Source: Paracoccus sp. MBLB3053 (GTDB taxonomy: Bacteria > Pseudomonadota > Alphaproteobacteria > Rhodobacterales > Rhodobacteraceae). From it: a stretch of DNA of 64,000 nucleotides. The DNA lies in the NCBI RefSeq assembly GCF_031822435.1, contig NZ_JAVQLW010000001.1, positions 1,557,501 to 1,621,500 of the forward strand. Reading direction: 5' to 3'. Both the position numbers and the translations under genes were made by a program. The notes beneath the pieces were generated by a model. It searched no databases. It was not told where the DNA came from and worked only from the letters and a program-made list of their open reading frames with translations. Position 1 is the stretch's first letter; each line of letters begins with the position of its first letter. Below, in pieces: positions 9,497 to 17,329 of the stretch.

Positions 9497-10089
9497 CGCG
9501 CCGCTTCCCAGACTTCGTATTCCGAGGCCAGCGCCTCGCGTGCCATGGCCTCGGTTTCGGGCGTCAGGTCGGTAACGGCCTCGGGCGATACGTTGCGGCG
9601 CGGCAGGTCGATCGTGGTCTTCAGGCGCCGCTCCAGGAACCTCACCAGCGCGGGCATCGCCTCGTAGCGGAAGACATGCCTGACCGAGGGCTTGCCCTCG
9701 GCATCCGCCAGGAACTCGGACTGGCGGCCCAGCCGGGCATGGTCGGGGCGCGGGCCCTCGGCCAGGTAGTCGCGGATGAACTGCTCGAAGCTGATCTTGA
9801 CGGTGCTGTTCGGATGGCCGATCAGTTCTTCCCGCGTGCGAAAACGATACCAGCTGCGCAGCCAGTCCAGCGGTTCGCGGACGACCGCGACGCTTTCGAA
9901 GGGTGCGCCCTTCAGGGGCGCAAGCAAGGGGGCGATGCGTTTCAGATATTGGCGCTGGTTCAGGTGCTTGATCTCGGGGCGGGCGCGAAAGGCGATCTCG
10001 GCGCGCGGCGCCAATGCCATTTCCAGTGCCGTCGTGCCTGTCTTGGGAACTGAAAGCAGCACGATGCGCGGTTCGATAAAGATCAGCAT
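9481..10089 (-). CDS. Sulfotransferase-like protein
   Basis: 202 residues with the PAPS-binding P-loop-like motif VPKTGTTALE (residues about 14-23) and the 3'-phosphate motif VVREPLDWLRSWYRF (about 68-82). These are the two signatures of bacterial sulfotransferase family proteins. The acceptor is unknown; relatives act on glycans or lipids or are uncharacterised. The protein is short compared with typical 250-300 residue sulfotransferases, and the C-terminal third is least conserved in pattern. It is monocistronic, and its last codons overlap the convergent RatA-type gene by 16 bases. Confidence 0.75.
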   Translation of the reverse strand: MLIFIEPRIVLLSVPKTGTTALEMALAPRAEIAFRARPEIKHLNQRQYLKRIAPLLAPLKGAPFESVAVVREPLDWLRSWYRFRTREELIGHPNSTVKISFEQFIRDYLAEGPRPDHARLGRQSEFLADAEGKPSVRHVFRYEAMPALVRFLERRLKTTIDLPRRNVSPEAVTDLTPETEAMAREALASEYEVWEAARQEEP

Positions 10090-10203
10090 GTTGTTCCGTT
10101 TTGCCTTTTATTCATCGGGCTTAGCCGCGAGTCCCCGCGCGTGCAAGCAAGGCCACGGGCCATCGGTGGCCTTTCGCCGCTGGTGCGGTGATCGGGATGG
10201 GGT

Positions 10204-11097
10204 CTAGCCGGTTGTCTCGCCCTTCAGGTGACGGGCAAGGAAATCGGCCAGGTCGCCCAGCACCATGTCCGATCCGAAGGCCGCGGTGCCATGCCCCTCA
10301 TCGGGCAGCAGGGCAAAATCTATCCGCGCCTGCGGGTCGACGCGATGCCAGGCGGCGCGCAGATGCGCGCCCTGTTCGGCCGAGACGATGCTGTCCCGCT
10401 GGCCATGCCGGATCATCAAGGGGGGCAGGCGCACACCGTCGGCCATCGCGTTCAGCCGACCGACCGGTCCCATGGCCGAGGCCTCCTGCCGGCGTTCGCC
10501 TATCGCATAGCCGACCAGCAGGGATTCGACGCTCTGGGGCGAATCCGCCGGGGGGCGCTGGAAGCGGATACCGGTCCGGGCCATGTCGGCATCCATCCTG
10601 CCGAAATCCATCGGTCCGTAGAAATTCACCACCGCGGCCGGCATGCGCCCCGCCTGGACCATGCTGATCGCTGCCGAAACCGCAAGGAACGCCCCGGCCG
10701 AGCGCCCGCCAAGCGCCAGCCTCCCGGGCAGAAGGTCCAGCTCCCGCGCCCGGCTCTGCAGAAAATTGGCGGCGCTCAGCACATCCTCCTGCTGCGCGGG
10801 CCAGCGGGCCTGACCCGATAACCGGTAGTTCATCCGGATGACGGCGATGCCCTTGTCCAGCACCTGCTGCGGCACCTTCAACTCGCGCTTGTCGCCGGTG
10901 CGAAAGCCGCCGCCATGGATATCGAGCAGGGCGGGGAACGGCCCCGGACCGTCGGGCAGATAGATGTCCAGCCGGTTGCGCGGCGAGCGGTCGGAATAGC
11001 TCATCTCGACCATTCCCGGCTGCCTGCCCGGGCTCGCAAGCGCCGGGGCGGCCAGGCTGCCCGCGATACAGGCCAGCGCAAGGCGACGGGTGATCAT
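10204..11097 (-). CDS. Exported alpha/beta hydrolase (esterase/lipase-like)
   Basis: 297 residues with a probable Sec/Tat-like signal (residues 1-22: two arginines, hydrophobic core, ending ALAS). The esterase layout is complete: oxyanion motif HGGG (61-64), nucleophile elbow Gly131-Arg-Ser133-Ala-Gly135, acid Asp235 (HGQRDS) and His269 (DEGHG). This is the hormone-sensitive-lipase/BD-FAE type (acetylxylan or carboxyl-ester esterase). The substrate is not predictable; location is probably periplasmic or secreted. It has no obvious operon partner. Confidence 0.82.
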   Translation of the reverse strand: MITRRLALACIAGSLAAPALASPGRQPGMVEMSYSDRSPRNRLDIYLPDGPGPFPALLDIHGGGFRTGDKRELKVPQQVLDKGIAVIRMNYRLSGQARWPAQQEDVLSAANFLQSRARELDLLPGRLALGGRSAGAFLAVSAAISMVQAGRMPAAVVNFYGPMDFGRMDADMARTGIRFQRPPADSPQSVESLLVGYAIGERRQEASAMGPVGRLNAMADGVRLPPLMIRHGQRDSIVSAEQGAHLRAAWHRVDPQARIDFALLPDEGHGTAAFGSDMVLGDLADFLARHLKGETTG

Positions 11098-11264
11098 CTG
11101 GAAACTGCTCCTGCCCTCGTCCGGAATGCTTTCCCGCAGGCTAGCACCGGCCGAAAGCTGCTCAAAACACGCGAGGACAGGGGCCAGTCAAATTCTGTCG
11201 AACTGTGCTTTCCTGCCACTTTCGCGACAGGATGCGACCAACATCTCGGCATTCCTGCCCGGTT

Positions 11265-12173
11265 TCAGTCCTTCAGCAGCAGCAAAAGCGCGGCAATCGT
11301 CGCGGCCACGCCCGGCAGGATGACCATTCCCGGCATGCCGCGCGTCAGAACCGCCTCAAGCAGGATCACCCAGACCGGCGTGAGATAGGTATAGGCCATG
11401 ACCTTCGCGGCGGGCAGGCGCATGGCCGCATATTGCACCAACGCGGTGGTCATGGCGCTGGCAAAGATCGCGACATAGAAAAGCGTGATCCAGACGATCG
11501 CGGGCAGGTTCGCCCAATCGGTTTCAAGGATCGCGCGAAAGCCCCAGATGCCCAGGATCACGGCCCCGGCGACCAATGTCCCGAAGGTCGAGACAAGCGG
11601 CCTTTCGCCCCGGTTCAGCCTGCGCACCATGGGTGTGTAAAGCGCATGCGCCGCGCAGCCGACGAGGTAGATCGCCTCGCCCCGGCCGAATTCCAGCCGC
11701 ATCAGCGCGGCCCAGTCCCCGCGAAAGATCACCCAAAGCGAGCCGGCCGCACCCAAAGCCAATGCCCCGGCCAAGCGCCCGTCCATGCGCTGGCGCATCA
11801 GCAGCCAGCCGAAACCGGCGGCCATCAGCGGGGTCAGGGTGAAGACGGCCGCGGCCGAAACCGGCAGGGCGGTTTTCAGCCCCTCGAACATCAAGACGAA
11901 ATAGGCCGCGAAAAGCCCGCCCAGCACAAGATAGCGCCACGGCGCCCGGAACGACTCGCGCGGCAGACCCGGCCCCGCGACCATGGCAAAGCCGCCGACG
12001 ACCGCCGCGGCGATGACGAAACGCGCAGCCGAGATCGCCGCGGGATCGATCAGGTTCGCGGCCCTCGCGCCCAGCGAAAACGACGCCGCGATCAGCAGCG
12101 AAAATCCCAGCATGGCCGCGTGCCCGCGCAGCGATTCCCGCCGCTCATGCGGCACCGCGATCGTATCGGCCAT
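11265..12173 (-). CDS. EamA/DMT family transporter
   Basis: 302 residues with ten predicted hydrophobic segments arranged as two EamA repeats (about 18-140 and 160-295), the drug/metabolite transporter superfamily layout. A basic-acidic linker near 150-160 separates the repeats. Members export amino acids, metabolites or drugs; the substrate cannot be assigned. GGGGGGAAT precedes the ATG. It lies 81 bases downstream of the LysR regulator gene on the same strand, so co-transcription is possible, but no functional link is shown. Confidence 0.85.
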   Translation of the reverse strand: MADTIAVPHERRESLRGHAAMLGFSLLIAASFSLGARAANLIDPAAISAARFVIAAAVVGGFAMVAGPGLPRESFRAPWRYLVLGGLFAAYFVLMFEGLKTALPVSAAAVFTLTPLMAAGFGWLLMRQRMDGRLAGALALGAAGSLWVIFRGDWAALMRLEFGRGEAIYLVGCAAHALYTPMVRRLNRGERPLVSTFGTLVAGAVILGIWGFRAILETDWANLPAIVWITLFYVAIFASAMTTALVQYAAMRLPAAKVMAYTYLTPVWVILLEAVLTRGMPGMVILPGVAATIAALLLLLKD

Positions 12174-12254
12174 CGGATGATTCCCCCCTGCTCAGGCGCG
12201 GGCCGAGCATCGACGAATGCCCGGGGGATACAAGACCCGGCGGTTTCGGGCGTC

Positions 12255-13103
12255 TCACTCCTCGCCGCGCAGCGCCTTCAACGTGGCCTGCACCTTGGGC
12301 GTGCGGTGCAGGTCGACATGGGTGACCAGCCACAGCCGCGATTCCCATTCCGGCAGCGACATGATCTCGACAAGCCCCTGTGCCTGTTTCGGCATCAGCC
12401 AGCCAAGACCCAGCCCCATATGCACCGCGCTGGCGCGTGCGTCGCTGTCATTGCTGACCATCACGACCTGCGCGGCGGGCAGATGCTCGGCCATCCAGCG
12501 GCTATGGGGCGCGCGCGCCGTCTCGTGGCCCGACATGATGAACCGGTGCTGCGCGAGATCCCCGACCGGGCCGTGTCGCGCGAGATATTCGGCCGAGGCA
12601 TACAGCCTGCCCGGCAGGCGGCACATCTCGCTGACGACATAATCGGGCTCGGTCGGGCGGGCGCCGGCGCGGATCGCGACATGGGCCTCGCCCGCATCCA
12701 GCCGGAACAGCCGCAGGTCGGTCACATAGCCAAGCCGCAGCCCCGGATGCGCCAGCATCAGCCGGGCAAGCCGCGGCATGACCATTTCGGACAGCCCCGG
12801 CAGAGAGGTCACGGTCACCTCGCCCTCGATCCGCTCGCCCGTGCCCGCGATCCGTGCGGCCATCTGGGAAAACCGCGCCTCGGCCGCGGCACCCGCCTCA
12901 AGCAGCAGCCGCCCCGCCTCGGTCAGCGCGTAGCCCCGCGTATGGCGCTGGAAAAGCCGTGCGCCCAGCCGTGCCTCAAGGGCATCGATGCGGCGGATCA
13001 CCGTCGCGTGATGAACCCCCATCGCCTGCGCGGCCCCGCTCACCGTGCCGCTGCGCGCCACCTCGAGGGCGGTGCGGATGTCATCCCAGCTATCCTGTTC
13101 CAT
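12255..13103 (-). CDS. LysR-family transcriptional regulator
   Basis: 282 residues starting at ATG 13103 (MEQDSWDDIRTALEV); longer readings run into the intergenic region. The N-terminal winged helix-turn-helix (residues about 5-62) shows the LysR pattern ARSGTVSGAAQAMGVHHATV followed by EARLGARLFQR. The remainder (about 88-280) is the periplasmic-binding-like effector domain, a group often fused to small-molecule sensing. It is divergent from the azoreductase gene with 98 bases between them, the usual arrangement for a LysR regulator and its target. Self-repression and azoR control are therefore inferred; the inducer is unknown, quinones or azo/electrophilic compounds being plausible. Confidence 0.88.
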   Translation of the reverse strand: MEQDSWDDIRTALEVARSGTVSGAAQAMGVHHATVIRRIDALEARLGARLFQRHTRGYALTEAGRLLLEAGAAAEARFSQMAARIAGTGERIEGEVTVTSLPGLSEMVMPRLARLMLAHPGLRLGYVTDLRLFRLDAGEAHVAIRAGARPTEPDYVVSEMCRLPGRLYASAEYLARHGPVGDLAQHRFIMSGHETARAPHSRWMAEHLPAAQVVMVSNDSDARASAVHMGLGLGWLMPKQAQGLVEIMSLPEWESRLWLVTHVDLHRTPKVQATLKALRGEE

Positions 13104-13157
13104 TGTGCGCCCATGCACAGTCACTGCGCATTTATCGACCTTTTGTTCATCTGCGCA
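13104..13157. promoter_or_regulatory. Candidate LysR operator region between regulator and azoR
   Basis: The intergenic region holds TGTGC-N6-GCACA (13104-13119), a perfect interrupted inverted repeat touching the regulator start, and two copies of the palindrome TGCGCA (13125-13130 and 13152-13157), 27 bases apart. LysR regulators bind interrupted dyads at such divergent promoters. The assignment is by position and symmetry only. Confidence 0.4.
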
Positions 13158-13201
13158 AAGACCTAATTCGCTTGCTGAAACACCCATCCGGAGCCCTCCC
13201 C

Positions 13202-13789
13202 ATGAACATCCTTCATATCGACAGCGCGATCACAGGTGACGCCTCGGTTTCGCGCCAACTCACTGCAGACATCGTCGCCAAGCTGAAATCGGAACGCCCC
13301 GATGCGACCGTCACCTATCGCGATCTCGCCGCCGGCGTCCCCGCGATCGACAATGACTGGTTCCACGCCGTCCGCCTTACGCCCGAGAACCCGACCGCCG
13401 AACAGCAGGCGCTGGTCGCGACCTCGGATGCCTATCTGAACGAAGTGCGCGATGCCGACGTGCTGGTCATCGGCCTGCCGATCTACAACTTCACCCTGAC
13501 CGCCCAGCTCAAGAACTGGTTCGACCAGATCGCCCGCGCCGGCGTCAGCTTCCGCTACACCGCCGAAGGCCCCGAGGGCCTGCTGAAAGGCAAGCGCGCC
13601 ATCATCGCCTATGCCGCCGCTGGCACTCCCTTCGGTTCGGACCTCGATTTCGCCTCCGGCTATATCCGCCACATGCTGGGCTTCATCGGCATCACCGATG
13701 TCGACTTCGTGCCGGCCGACGGGCTGGCCTTCGACCGCGATGCGGGACTGGCGCGCGCGCAGGAAGCGCTGGACAAGATCGCCGCCTGA
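13202..13789 (+). CDS. azoR: FMN-dependent NADH:quinone oxidoreductase / azoreductase
   Basis: A 195-residue flavodoxin-fold oxidoreductase that reduces quinones and azo bonds with NADH via FMN. The N-terminal HIDSAITGDASVSRQL phosphate-binding loop, the IGLPIYNFTLTAQLKNWFD segment (about 83-101) and the AAAGTPFGSDLDF region (about 135-150) match AzoR. Full family length. It is divergent from a LysR regulator that probably controls it. Transcription is probably ended by the hairpin plus T-run at 13812-13842. Confidence 0.92.
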   Translation: MNILHIDSAITGDASVSRQLTADIVAKLKSERPDATVTYRDLAAGVPAIDNDWFHAVRLTPENPTAEQQALVATSDAYLNEVRDADVLVIGLPIYNFTLTAQLKNWFDQIARAGVSFRYTAEGPEGLLKGKRAIIAYAAAGTPFGSDLDFASGYIRHMLGFIGITDVDFVPADGLAFDRDAGLARAQEALDKIAA

Positions 13790-13811
13790 TCGCGCCCTTT
13801 TCCGGGCATGG

Positions 13812-13842
13812 ACGGCCTTCGTTGACTCGGGGGCCGTTTTTT
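13812..13842 (+). terminator. Intrinsic terminator after azoR
   Basis: ACGGCC (13812-13817) pairs with GGCCGT (13832-13837) and is followed by six T (13837-13842), 23 bases past the azoR stop. The loop contains the -35 element of the ffh promoter, so terminator and promoter share the same DNA. Confidence 0.6.
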
Positions 13843-13850
13843 CGTATCAG
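13822..13850 (+). promoter_or_regulatory. Probable sigma-70 promoter of ffh
   Basis: TTGACT (13822-13827), a 17-base spacer and TATCAG (13845-13850) make a good sigma-70 promoter. Expected transcription start is near 13857, leaving a leader of about 150 bases before the ffh ATG. Confidence 0.6.
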
Positions 13851-13862
13851 CAGCCCCAATTC

Positions 13863-13965
13863 CCGGAAGGACAGCCCTTCCGGTCCCCGCCAAGCGGGGA
13901 TCGCCCCCCGTCAGCGCGTTGCGCCCACGGGGGCGTTACTGCTTAGCATGCCCCTTTCGAGGGGC
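13863..13965 (+). ncRNA. Structured 5' leader of ffh with four consecutive hairpins
   Basis: Four hairpins follow one another: CCGGAAGG/CCTTCCGG (13863-13883); TCCCCGC/GCGGGGA with a CAA loop (13884-13900); CCCCCGT/ACGGGGG (13905-13933) enclosing a small GCGC/GCGC stem; and GCCCCT/AGGGGC with a UUCG tetraloop (13950-13965). All lie between the predicted ffh start site and the ffh ribosome binding site. It is not a 4.5S RNA: the SRP-binding loop is not reproduced. A cis-regulatory leader is the working idea. Confidence 0.45.
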
Positions 13966-14005
13966 TTCGAAACCCGAACCGGCAAAGACCTACGGAGGGC
14001 CGCCG

Positions 14006-15502
14006 ATGTTTGAAAACCTGTCCGACCGCCTAGGCGGTGTATTCGACCGGCTGACCAAGCAGGGCGCCCTCTCCGAGGATGACGTCACCGCCGCCATGCG
14101 CGAAGTCCGCGTCGCCCTGCTCGAGGCCGATGTCTCGCTGCCGGTGGCGCGCAGCTTCGTGAAATCCGTGACCACCAAGGCGACCGGCGCGGCCGTCACC
14201 AAATCGGTCACGCCCGGCCAGCAGGTCGTCAAGATCGTCCATGACGAGCTGATCAAGGTTCTTCAGGGCGAAGATGCGCCCGACGCGCTTCGGATCGACA
14301 ACCCGCCTGCGCCGATCCTGATGGTCGGCCTGCAGGGTTCGGGCAAGACGACCACCACGGCGAAACTGGCAAAGCGCCTCAAGGACCGCGAGAAGAAGCG
14401 CGTCCTGATGGCTTCGCTCGACACCAACCGCCCGGCTGCGATGGAACAGCTTGCGATCCTCGGCCAGCAGGTCGGCGTCGATACCCTGCCGATCGTGCCG
14501 GGCGAGAATGCCGTGCAGATCGCCCGGCGCGCCAAGCAGCAGGCCACGCTGGGCGGCTATGACGTCTACATGCTCGATACCGCAGGCCGTCTTCATATCG
14601 ACGAAGTGCTGATGGACGAAGTCCAGGCGGTTCGTGACGTGGCAGCCCCGCGCGAAACGCTTCTGGTCGTCGACGGCCTGACCGGTCAGGACGCGGTGAA
14701 CGTCGCGACCGAATTCGACGGCAAGGTCGGCATTTCGGGCGTCGTGCTGACCCGGATGGACGGTGACGGGCGCGGCGGCGCGGCGCTGTCGATGCGTGCC
14801 GTGACCGGCAAGCCGATCCGCTTCGTCGGCCTTGGCGAAAAGATGGACGCGATCGAGGTCTTCGACGCGCATCGCGTCGCGGGCCGCATCCTCGGCATGG
14901 GCGATATCGTCGCTCTGGTCGAGAAGGCGCAGGAAGTGCTCGAGGTCGAACAGGCCGAGCGCATGATGAAGCGCTTCCAGAAGGGTCTGTTCAACATGAA
15001 CGACCTGAAGAACCAGCTTGAGCAGATGCAGAAGATGGGCGGGATGCAGTCCATCATGGGCATGATGCCGGGCATGCAGAAAATGGCCAAGCAGGCCGAG
15101 GCTGCCGGGTTCGACGACAAGGCGATCCGCCGTCAGGTCGCGCTGATCAATTCGATGACCAAGAAGGAACGCGCCAATCCCGATCTCTTGCAGGCCAGCC
15201 GCAAGAAGCGGATCGCGGCGGGCGCCGGGATGGATGTCGCCGATCTGAACCGTCTGCTGAAAATGCAGAAGCAGATGGCCGACACGATGAAGAAGCTCGG
15301 CAAGATGGGCAAGGGCGGCATGCTCAAGCAGGCCATGCGCGCCATGGGCGGCAAGGCCGGCGGTCTTCCCGACATGGCCAATGTCGATCCCGAGAAGATG
15401 GCCGAGGCGACCAAGATGCTGCAAGACCCCAAGGGTCTGGGCGGCCAGTTGGGCGGGATGAACCTGCCCGGCGGTCTTTCGGGTCTTTTCGGCAAGAAGT
15501 GA
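14006..15502 (+). CDS. ffh: Signal recognition particle protein Ffh
   Basis: 498-residue GTPase that binds 4.5S RNA and signal peptides and delivers ribosomes to FtsY. ATG 14006 follows a GGAGGG ribosome binding site; the open frame further upstream is leader. The order is an N domain (1-90), a G domain with P-loop GLQGSGKTTT (about 108), LDTAGR and TRMDGDGRGGA, then a methionine-rich M domain (about 325-440; QMQKMGGMQSIMGMMPGMQ) and a Gly/Leu/Met tail. It leads a plus-strand series running through the ribosomal protein block. The structured leader upstream suggests post-transcriptional control. Confidence 0.98.
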   Translation: MFENLSDRLGGVFDRLTKQGALSEDDVTAAMREVRVALLEADVSLPVARSFVKSVTTKATGAAVTKSVTPGQQVVKIVHDELIKVLQGEDAPDALRIDNPPAPILMVGLQGSGKTTTTAKLAKRLKDREKKRVLMASLDTNRPAAMEQLAILGQQVGVDTLPIVPGENAVQIARRAKQQATLGGYDVYMLDTAGRLHIDEVLMDEVQAVRDVAAPRETLLVVDGLTGQDAVNVATEFDGKVGISGVVLTRMDGDGRGGAALSMRAVTGKPIRFVGLGEKMDAIEVFDAHRVAGRILGMGDIVALVEKAQEVLEVEQAERMMKRFQKGLFNMNDLKNQLEQMQKMGGMQSIMGMMPGMQKMAKQAEAAGFDDKAIRRQVALINSMTKKERANPDLLQASRKKRIAAGAGMDVADLNRLLKMQKQMADTMKKLGKMGKGGMLKQAMRAMGGKAGGLPDMANVDPEKMAEATKMLQDPKGLGGQLGGMNLPGGLSGLFGKK

Positions 15503-15506
15503 CGCG

Positions 15507-16040
15507 ATGACCCACGGGATCGAAACCCTGCGCGCGGATGTTCCGGTGATCGAAACCGATCGCCTGATCCTGCGCGCGCCGCGGTTCGAGGATCTCGAAG
15601 CGATCACCGCCTTCGGCCTTTCGGACCGCTCGCGCCATGTCGGCGGGCCGATGACCGACTGGCAAAGCTGGCATTCGCTGATCGGCATGATCGGTCACTG
15701 GGTCATTCGCGGCTTCGGCTGGTGGATGATCGAGGACAAGGCCACCGGCCAGACGGCCGGGCGCACCGGGATCGGCCATCACATCGACTGGCCCGAGCCG
15801 GAACTCGGCTGGCATCTCTACGAGGGGTTCGAGGGCAGGGGCATCGCCTATGAGGCGGCGCTCGCCGCGCGTGAATATGCCGATGGGACGCTGGGGCTTG
15901 GCCCACTGATCTCGCTGATCGCGCCCGACAACCTGCGCTCGCGCCGCCTGGCCGAGCGTCTGGGGGCGTCGGTGGAATCCGAAACCGTGATCCGCGGCGC
16001 GACTTGCATCGTCTACCGCCATCCGATGGGGACGGCGTGA
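15507..16040 (+). CDS. GNAT-family N-acetyltransferase (RimJ-like)
   Basis: 177 residues of the acetyltransferase_3 group. The N-terminal ETDRLILRAPRFEDLEAI block is followed by the acetyl-CoA segment around 100-130 (GWHLYEGFEGRGIAYEA) and a C-terminal NLRSRRLAERLGA helix. The Q/R-x-x-G-x-G/A pattern is represented by EGRGIAYE. Such proteins acetylate ribosomal protein N-termini or small amines; a ribosomal target is possible given the neighbours but unproven. Four bases separate it from ffh, so it is surely in the same transcript. Confidence 0.85.
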   Translation: MTHGIETLRADVPVIETDRLILRAPRFEDLEAITAFGLSDRSRHVGGPMTDWQSWHSLIGMIGHWVIRGFGWWMIEDKATGQTAGRTGIGHHIDWPEPELGWHLYEGFEGRGIAYEAALAAREYADGTLGLGPLISLIAPDNLRSRRLAERLGASVESETVIRGATCIVYRHPMGTA

Positions 16041-16117
16041 TGGACGACAAGCTGTGCACGCCCTGTGTACGCCCGGTGTACAGCCTGTGCACCCAGCCCG
16101 GAGGCCCGAATGACTGA
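16040..16117 (+). CDS. 25-residue bridging mini-ORF (doubtful gene)
   Basis: Its ATG overlaps the acetyltransferase stop (TGATG), and its TGA lies inside the first codons of the chorismate mutase gene, so it would bridge the 69-base gap for translating ribosomes. The product would be Cys-rich, with a CTPC motif and repeated VRP/VYS/LCT steps coming from four copies of a CTGTGCAC-like sequence. It may serve only for translational coupling or be chance. No family is recognised. Confidence 0.3.
   Translation: MDDKLCTPCVRPVYSLCTQPGGPND
16050..16092 (+). repeat. Four short tandem CTGTGCAC-like repeats
   Basis: Four imperfect copies of an 8-base unit (CTGTGCAC, CTGTGTAC, CGGTGTAC, CTGTGCAC), spaced by 3-4 bases, fill the gap between the acetyltransferase and chorismate mutase genes. 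The two outer copies are identical. The role is unknown. Confidence 0.45.
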
Positions 16118-16406
16118 CCCGACCGCCCGCGCCGCGACACTGTTGAAGGAACATCGTGCCAGCATCGACCGGCTGGACGCGATCCTTGTCTACACGCTGG
16201 CCGAACGGTTCAAGCACACCCAATCCGTCGGCCGCCTCAAGGCCGAACACGAACTTCCTCCGTCCGATCCCGCCCGCGAGGCGTGCCAGATCGAGCGGTT
16301 GGAACGCCTCGCGCGCGAGGCCGATCTAGACCCGGAATTCGCGCGCAAATTCCTGAACTTCGTGATCTCGGAAGTCATCCGGCACCACGAGCAATTCCAG
16401 AAGTAA
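16110..16406 (+). CDS. Chorismate mutase (AroQ type)
   Basis: 98 residues, the size of a stand-alone AroQ-class chorismate mutase, which converts chorismate to prephenate for Phe/Tyr synthesis. ATG 16110 is preceded by GGAGG at 16100-16104. The all-helical pattern is complete: [19 protein letters not shown] (helix 1 with active-site Arg), [19 protein letters not shown] (Lys and Arg contacts), and a last helix ending [12 protein letters not shown]. The gene sits between an acetyltransferase and rpsP in a translation operon, a placement common in Rhodobacteraceae. Confidence 0.9.
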   Translation: MTDPTARAATLLKEHRASIDRLDAILVYTLAERFKHTQSVGRLKAEHELPPSDPAREACQIERLERLAREADLDPEFARKFLNFVISEVIRHHEQFQK

Positions 16407-16453
16407 GGGCGGGCTATCGCCCGCAACCCCGCCATTTCAAAGGAGAAAACGCA

Positions 16454-16816
16454 ATGGCTATGAAAATCCGTCTGGCCCGTGGTGGCTCGAAGAAACGTCC
16501 GCATTACGCAATCGTCGCGACCGATTCGCGCATGCCGCGCGATGGCCGCTTCCTCGAGAAGCTGGGCACCTACAACCCGCTCTTGGCGAAAGATTCGGAA
16601 GACCGGATCAAGATGGACATCGAGCGCGTCCAGTACTGGCTCGGCCAGGGCGCCCAGCCGACCGACCGCGTTGCCCGCTTCCTGGAAGCCGCTGGCGTGA
16701 CCCCGAAGACCGAGCGCAAGAACCTGAAAAAAGGTGAGCCGGGCAAGGCCGCGAAAGAGCGCGCCGAGAAAAAAGCCGCTCGCACCGCCGCCACCGAAGA
16801 AGCCGCTTCGGAATAA
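16454..16816 (+). CDS. rpsP: 30S ribosomal protein S16
   Basis: 120 residues. The N-terminal [18 protein letters not shown] block and the LGTYNPL and [19 protein letters not shown] motifs are diagnostic of S16. ATG 16454 has AGGAGA upstream. The C-terminus carries an Ala/Lys/Glu-rich extension (from about residue 88) that is usual in alphaproteobacteria and absent from E. coli S16. It opens the conserved rpsP-rimM-trmD-rplS order, with a 6-base gap to rimM. Confidence 0.98.
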   Translation: MAMKIRLARGGSKKRPHYAIVATDSRMPRDGRFLEKLGTYNPLLAKDSEDRIKMDIERVQYWLGQGAQPTDRVARFLEAAGVTPKTERKNLKKGEPGKAAKERAEKKAARTAATEEAASE

Positions 16817-16822
16817 TCCCCG

Positions 16823-17329
16823 ATGACCGAACGGATCTGCGTCGGCGCGATCGCGGGCGCCTTTGGTGTCCGGGGCGAGGTGAGGCTGAAAAGCTTCACC
16901 TCGGAGCCCAATGATATCGCCGCCTATGGTCCGCTCTGGTCCGAGGATGGCAAACGCTTGTTCACCGTCCGCCTGACGCGGCCAGTGACGGGCGGACTTG
17001 GCGCCCGGCTTTCGGGCGTCGAGACGCGCGAGGATGCCGAGGCGCTGAAAGGCGCGACGCTCTGGGCTGATCGCGATAAGCTTCCGGCGCTGCCGGATGA
17101 CGAATTCTATCATTCTGATCTGATCGGCCTGTCGGTCTTTGACGCGGGCGGCGTGCTGATCGGAACGGTCCGCGCGATCTACGACCACGGCGCGGGCGAT
17201 ATCCTTGAAATCTTTGGGCCGGGCCGCAAGCAGGCCCTGCTCTTGCCCTTTACCCGGGCCTTCGTTCCAACGGTCGATATCGCTGCGGGACGCATTGTCG
17301 CGGACCCGCCCGAGGAATCCGAGGAATGA
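16823..17329 (+). CDS. rimM: Ribosome maturation factor RimM
   Basis: 168-residue assembly factor for the 30S head that binds S19. The N-terminal RimM barrel ([22 protein letters not shown], residues 4-25) is followed by a C-terminal PRC-barrel-like domain (about 93-165; [15 protein letters not shown] and the [14 protein letters not shown] segment). Full family length. Its last four bases overlap the trmD start (ATGA), indicating translational coupling. Confidence 0.97.
   Translation: MTERICVGAIAGAFGVRGEVRLKSFTSEPNDIAAYGPLWSEDGKRLFTVRLTRPVTGGLGARLSGVETREDAEALKGATLWADRDKLPALPDDEFYHSDLIGLSVFDAGGVLIGTVRAIYDHGAGDILEIFGPGRKQALLLPFTRAFVPTVDIAAGRIVADPPEESEE

Noticed and set aside
11205..13166. A 653-codon plus-strand frame over the transporter and LysR genes
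   Set aside because: Low-complexity Arg/His/Gly-rich translation and full overlap with two well-supported minus-strand genes.
13863..13965. 4.5S (SRP) RNA upstream of ffh
   Set aside because: The GGAAGG element resembles the SRP loop at first sight, but it forms a perfect CCGGAAGG/CCTTCCGG stem and the conserved GGAAGCAGCC-type loop is missing.
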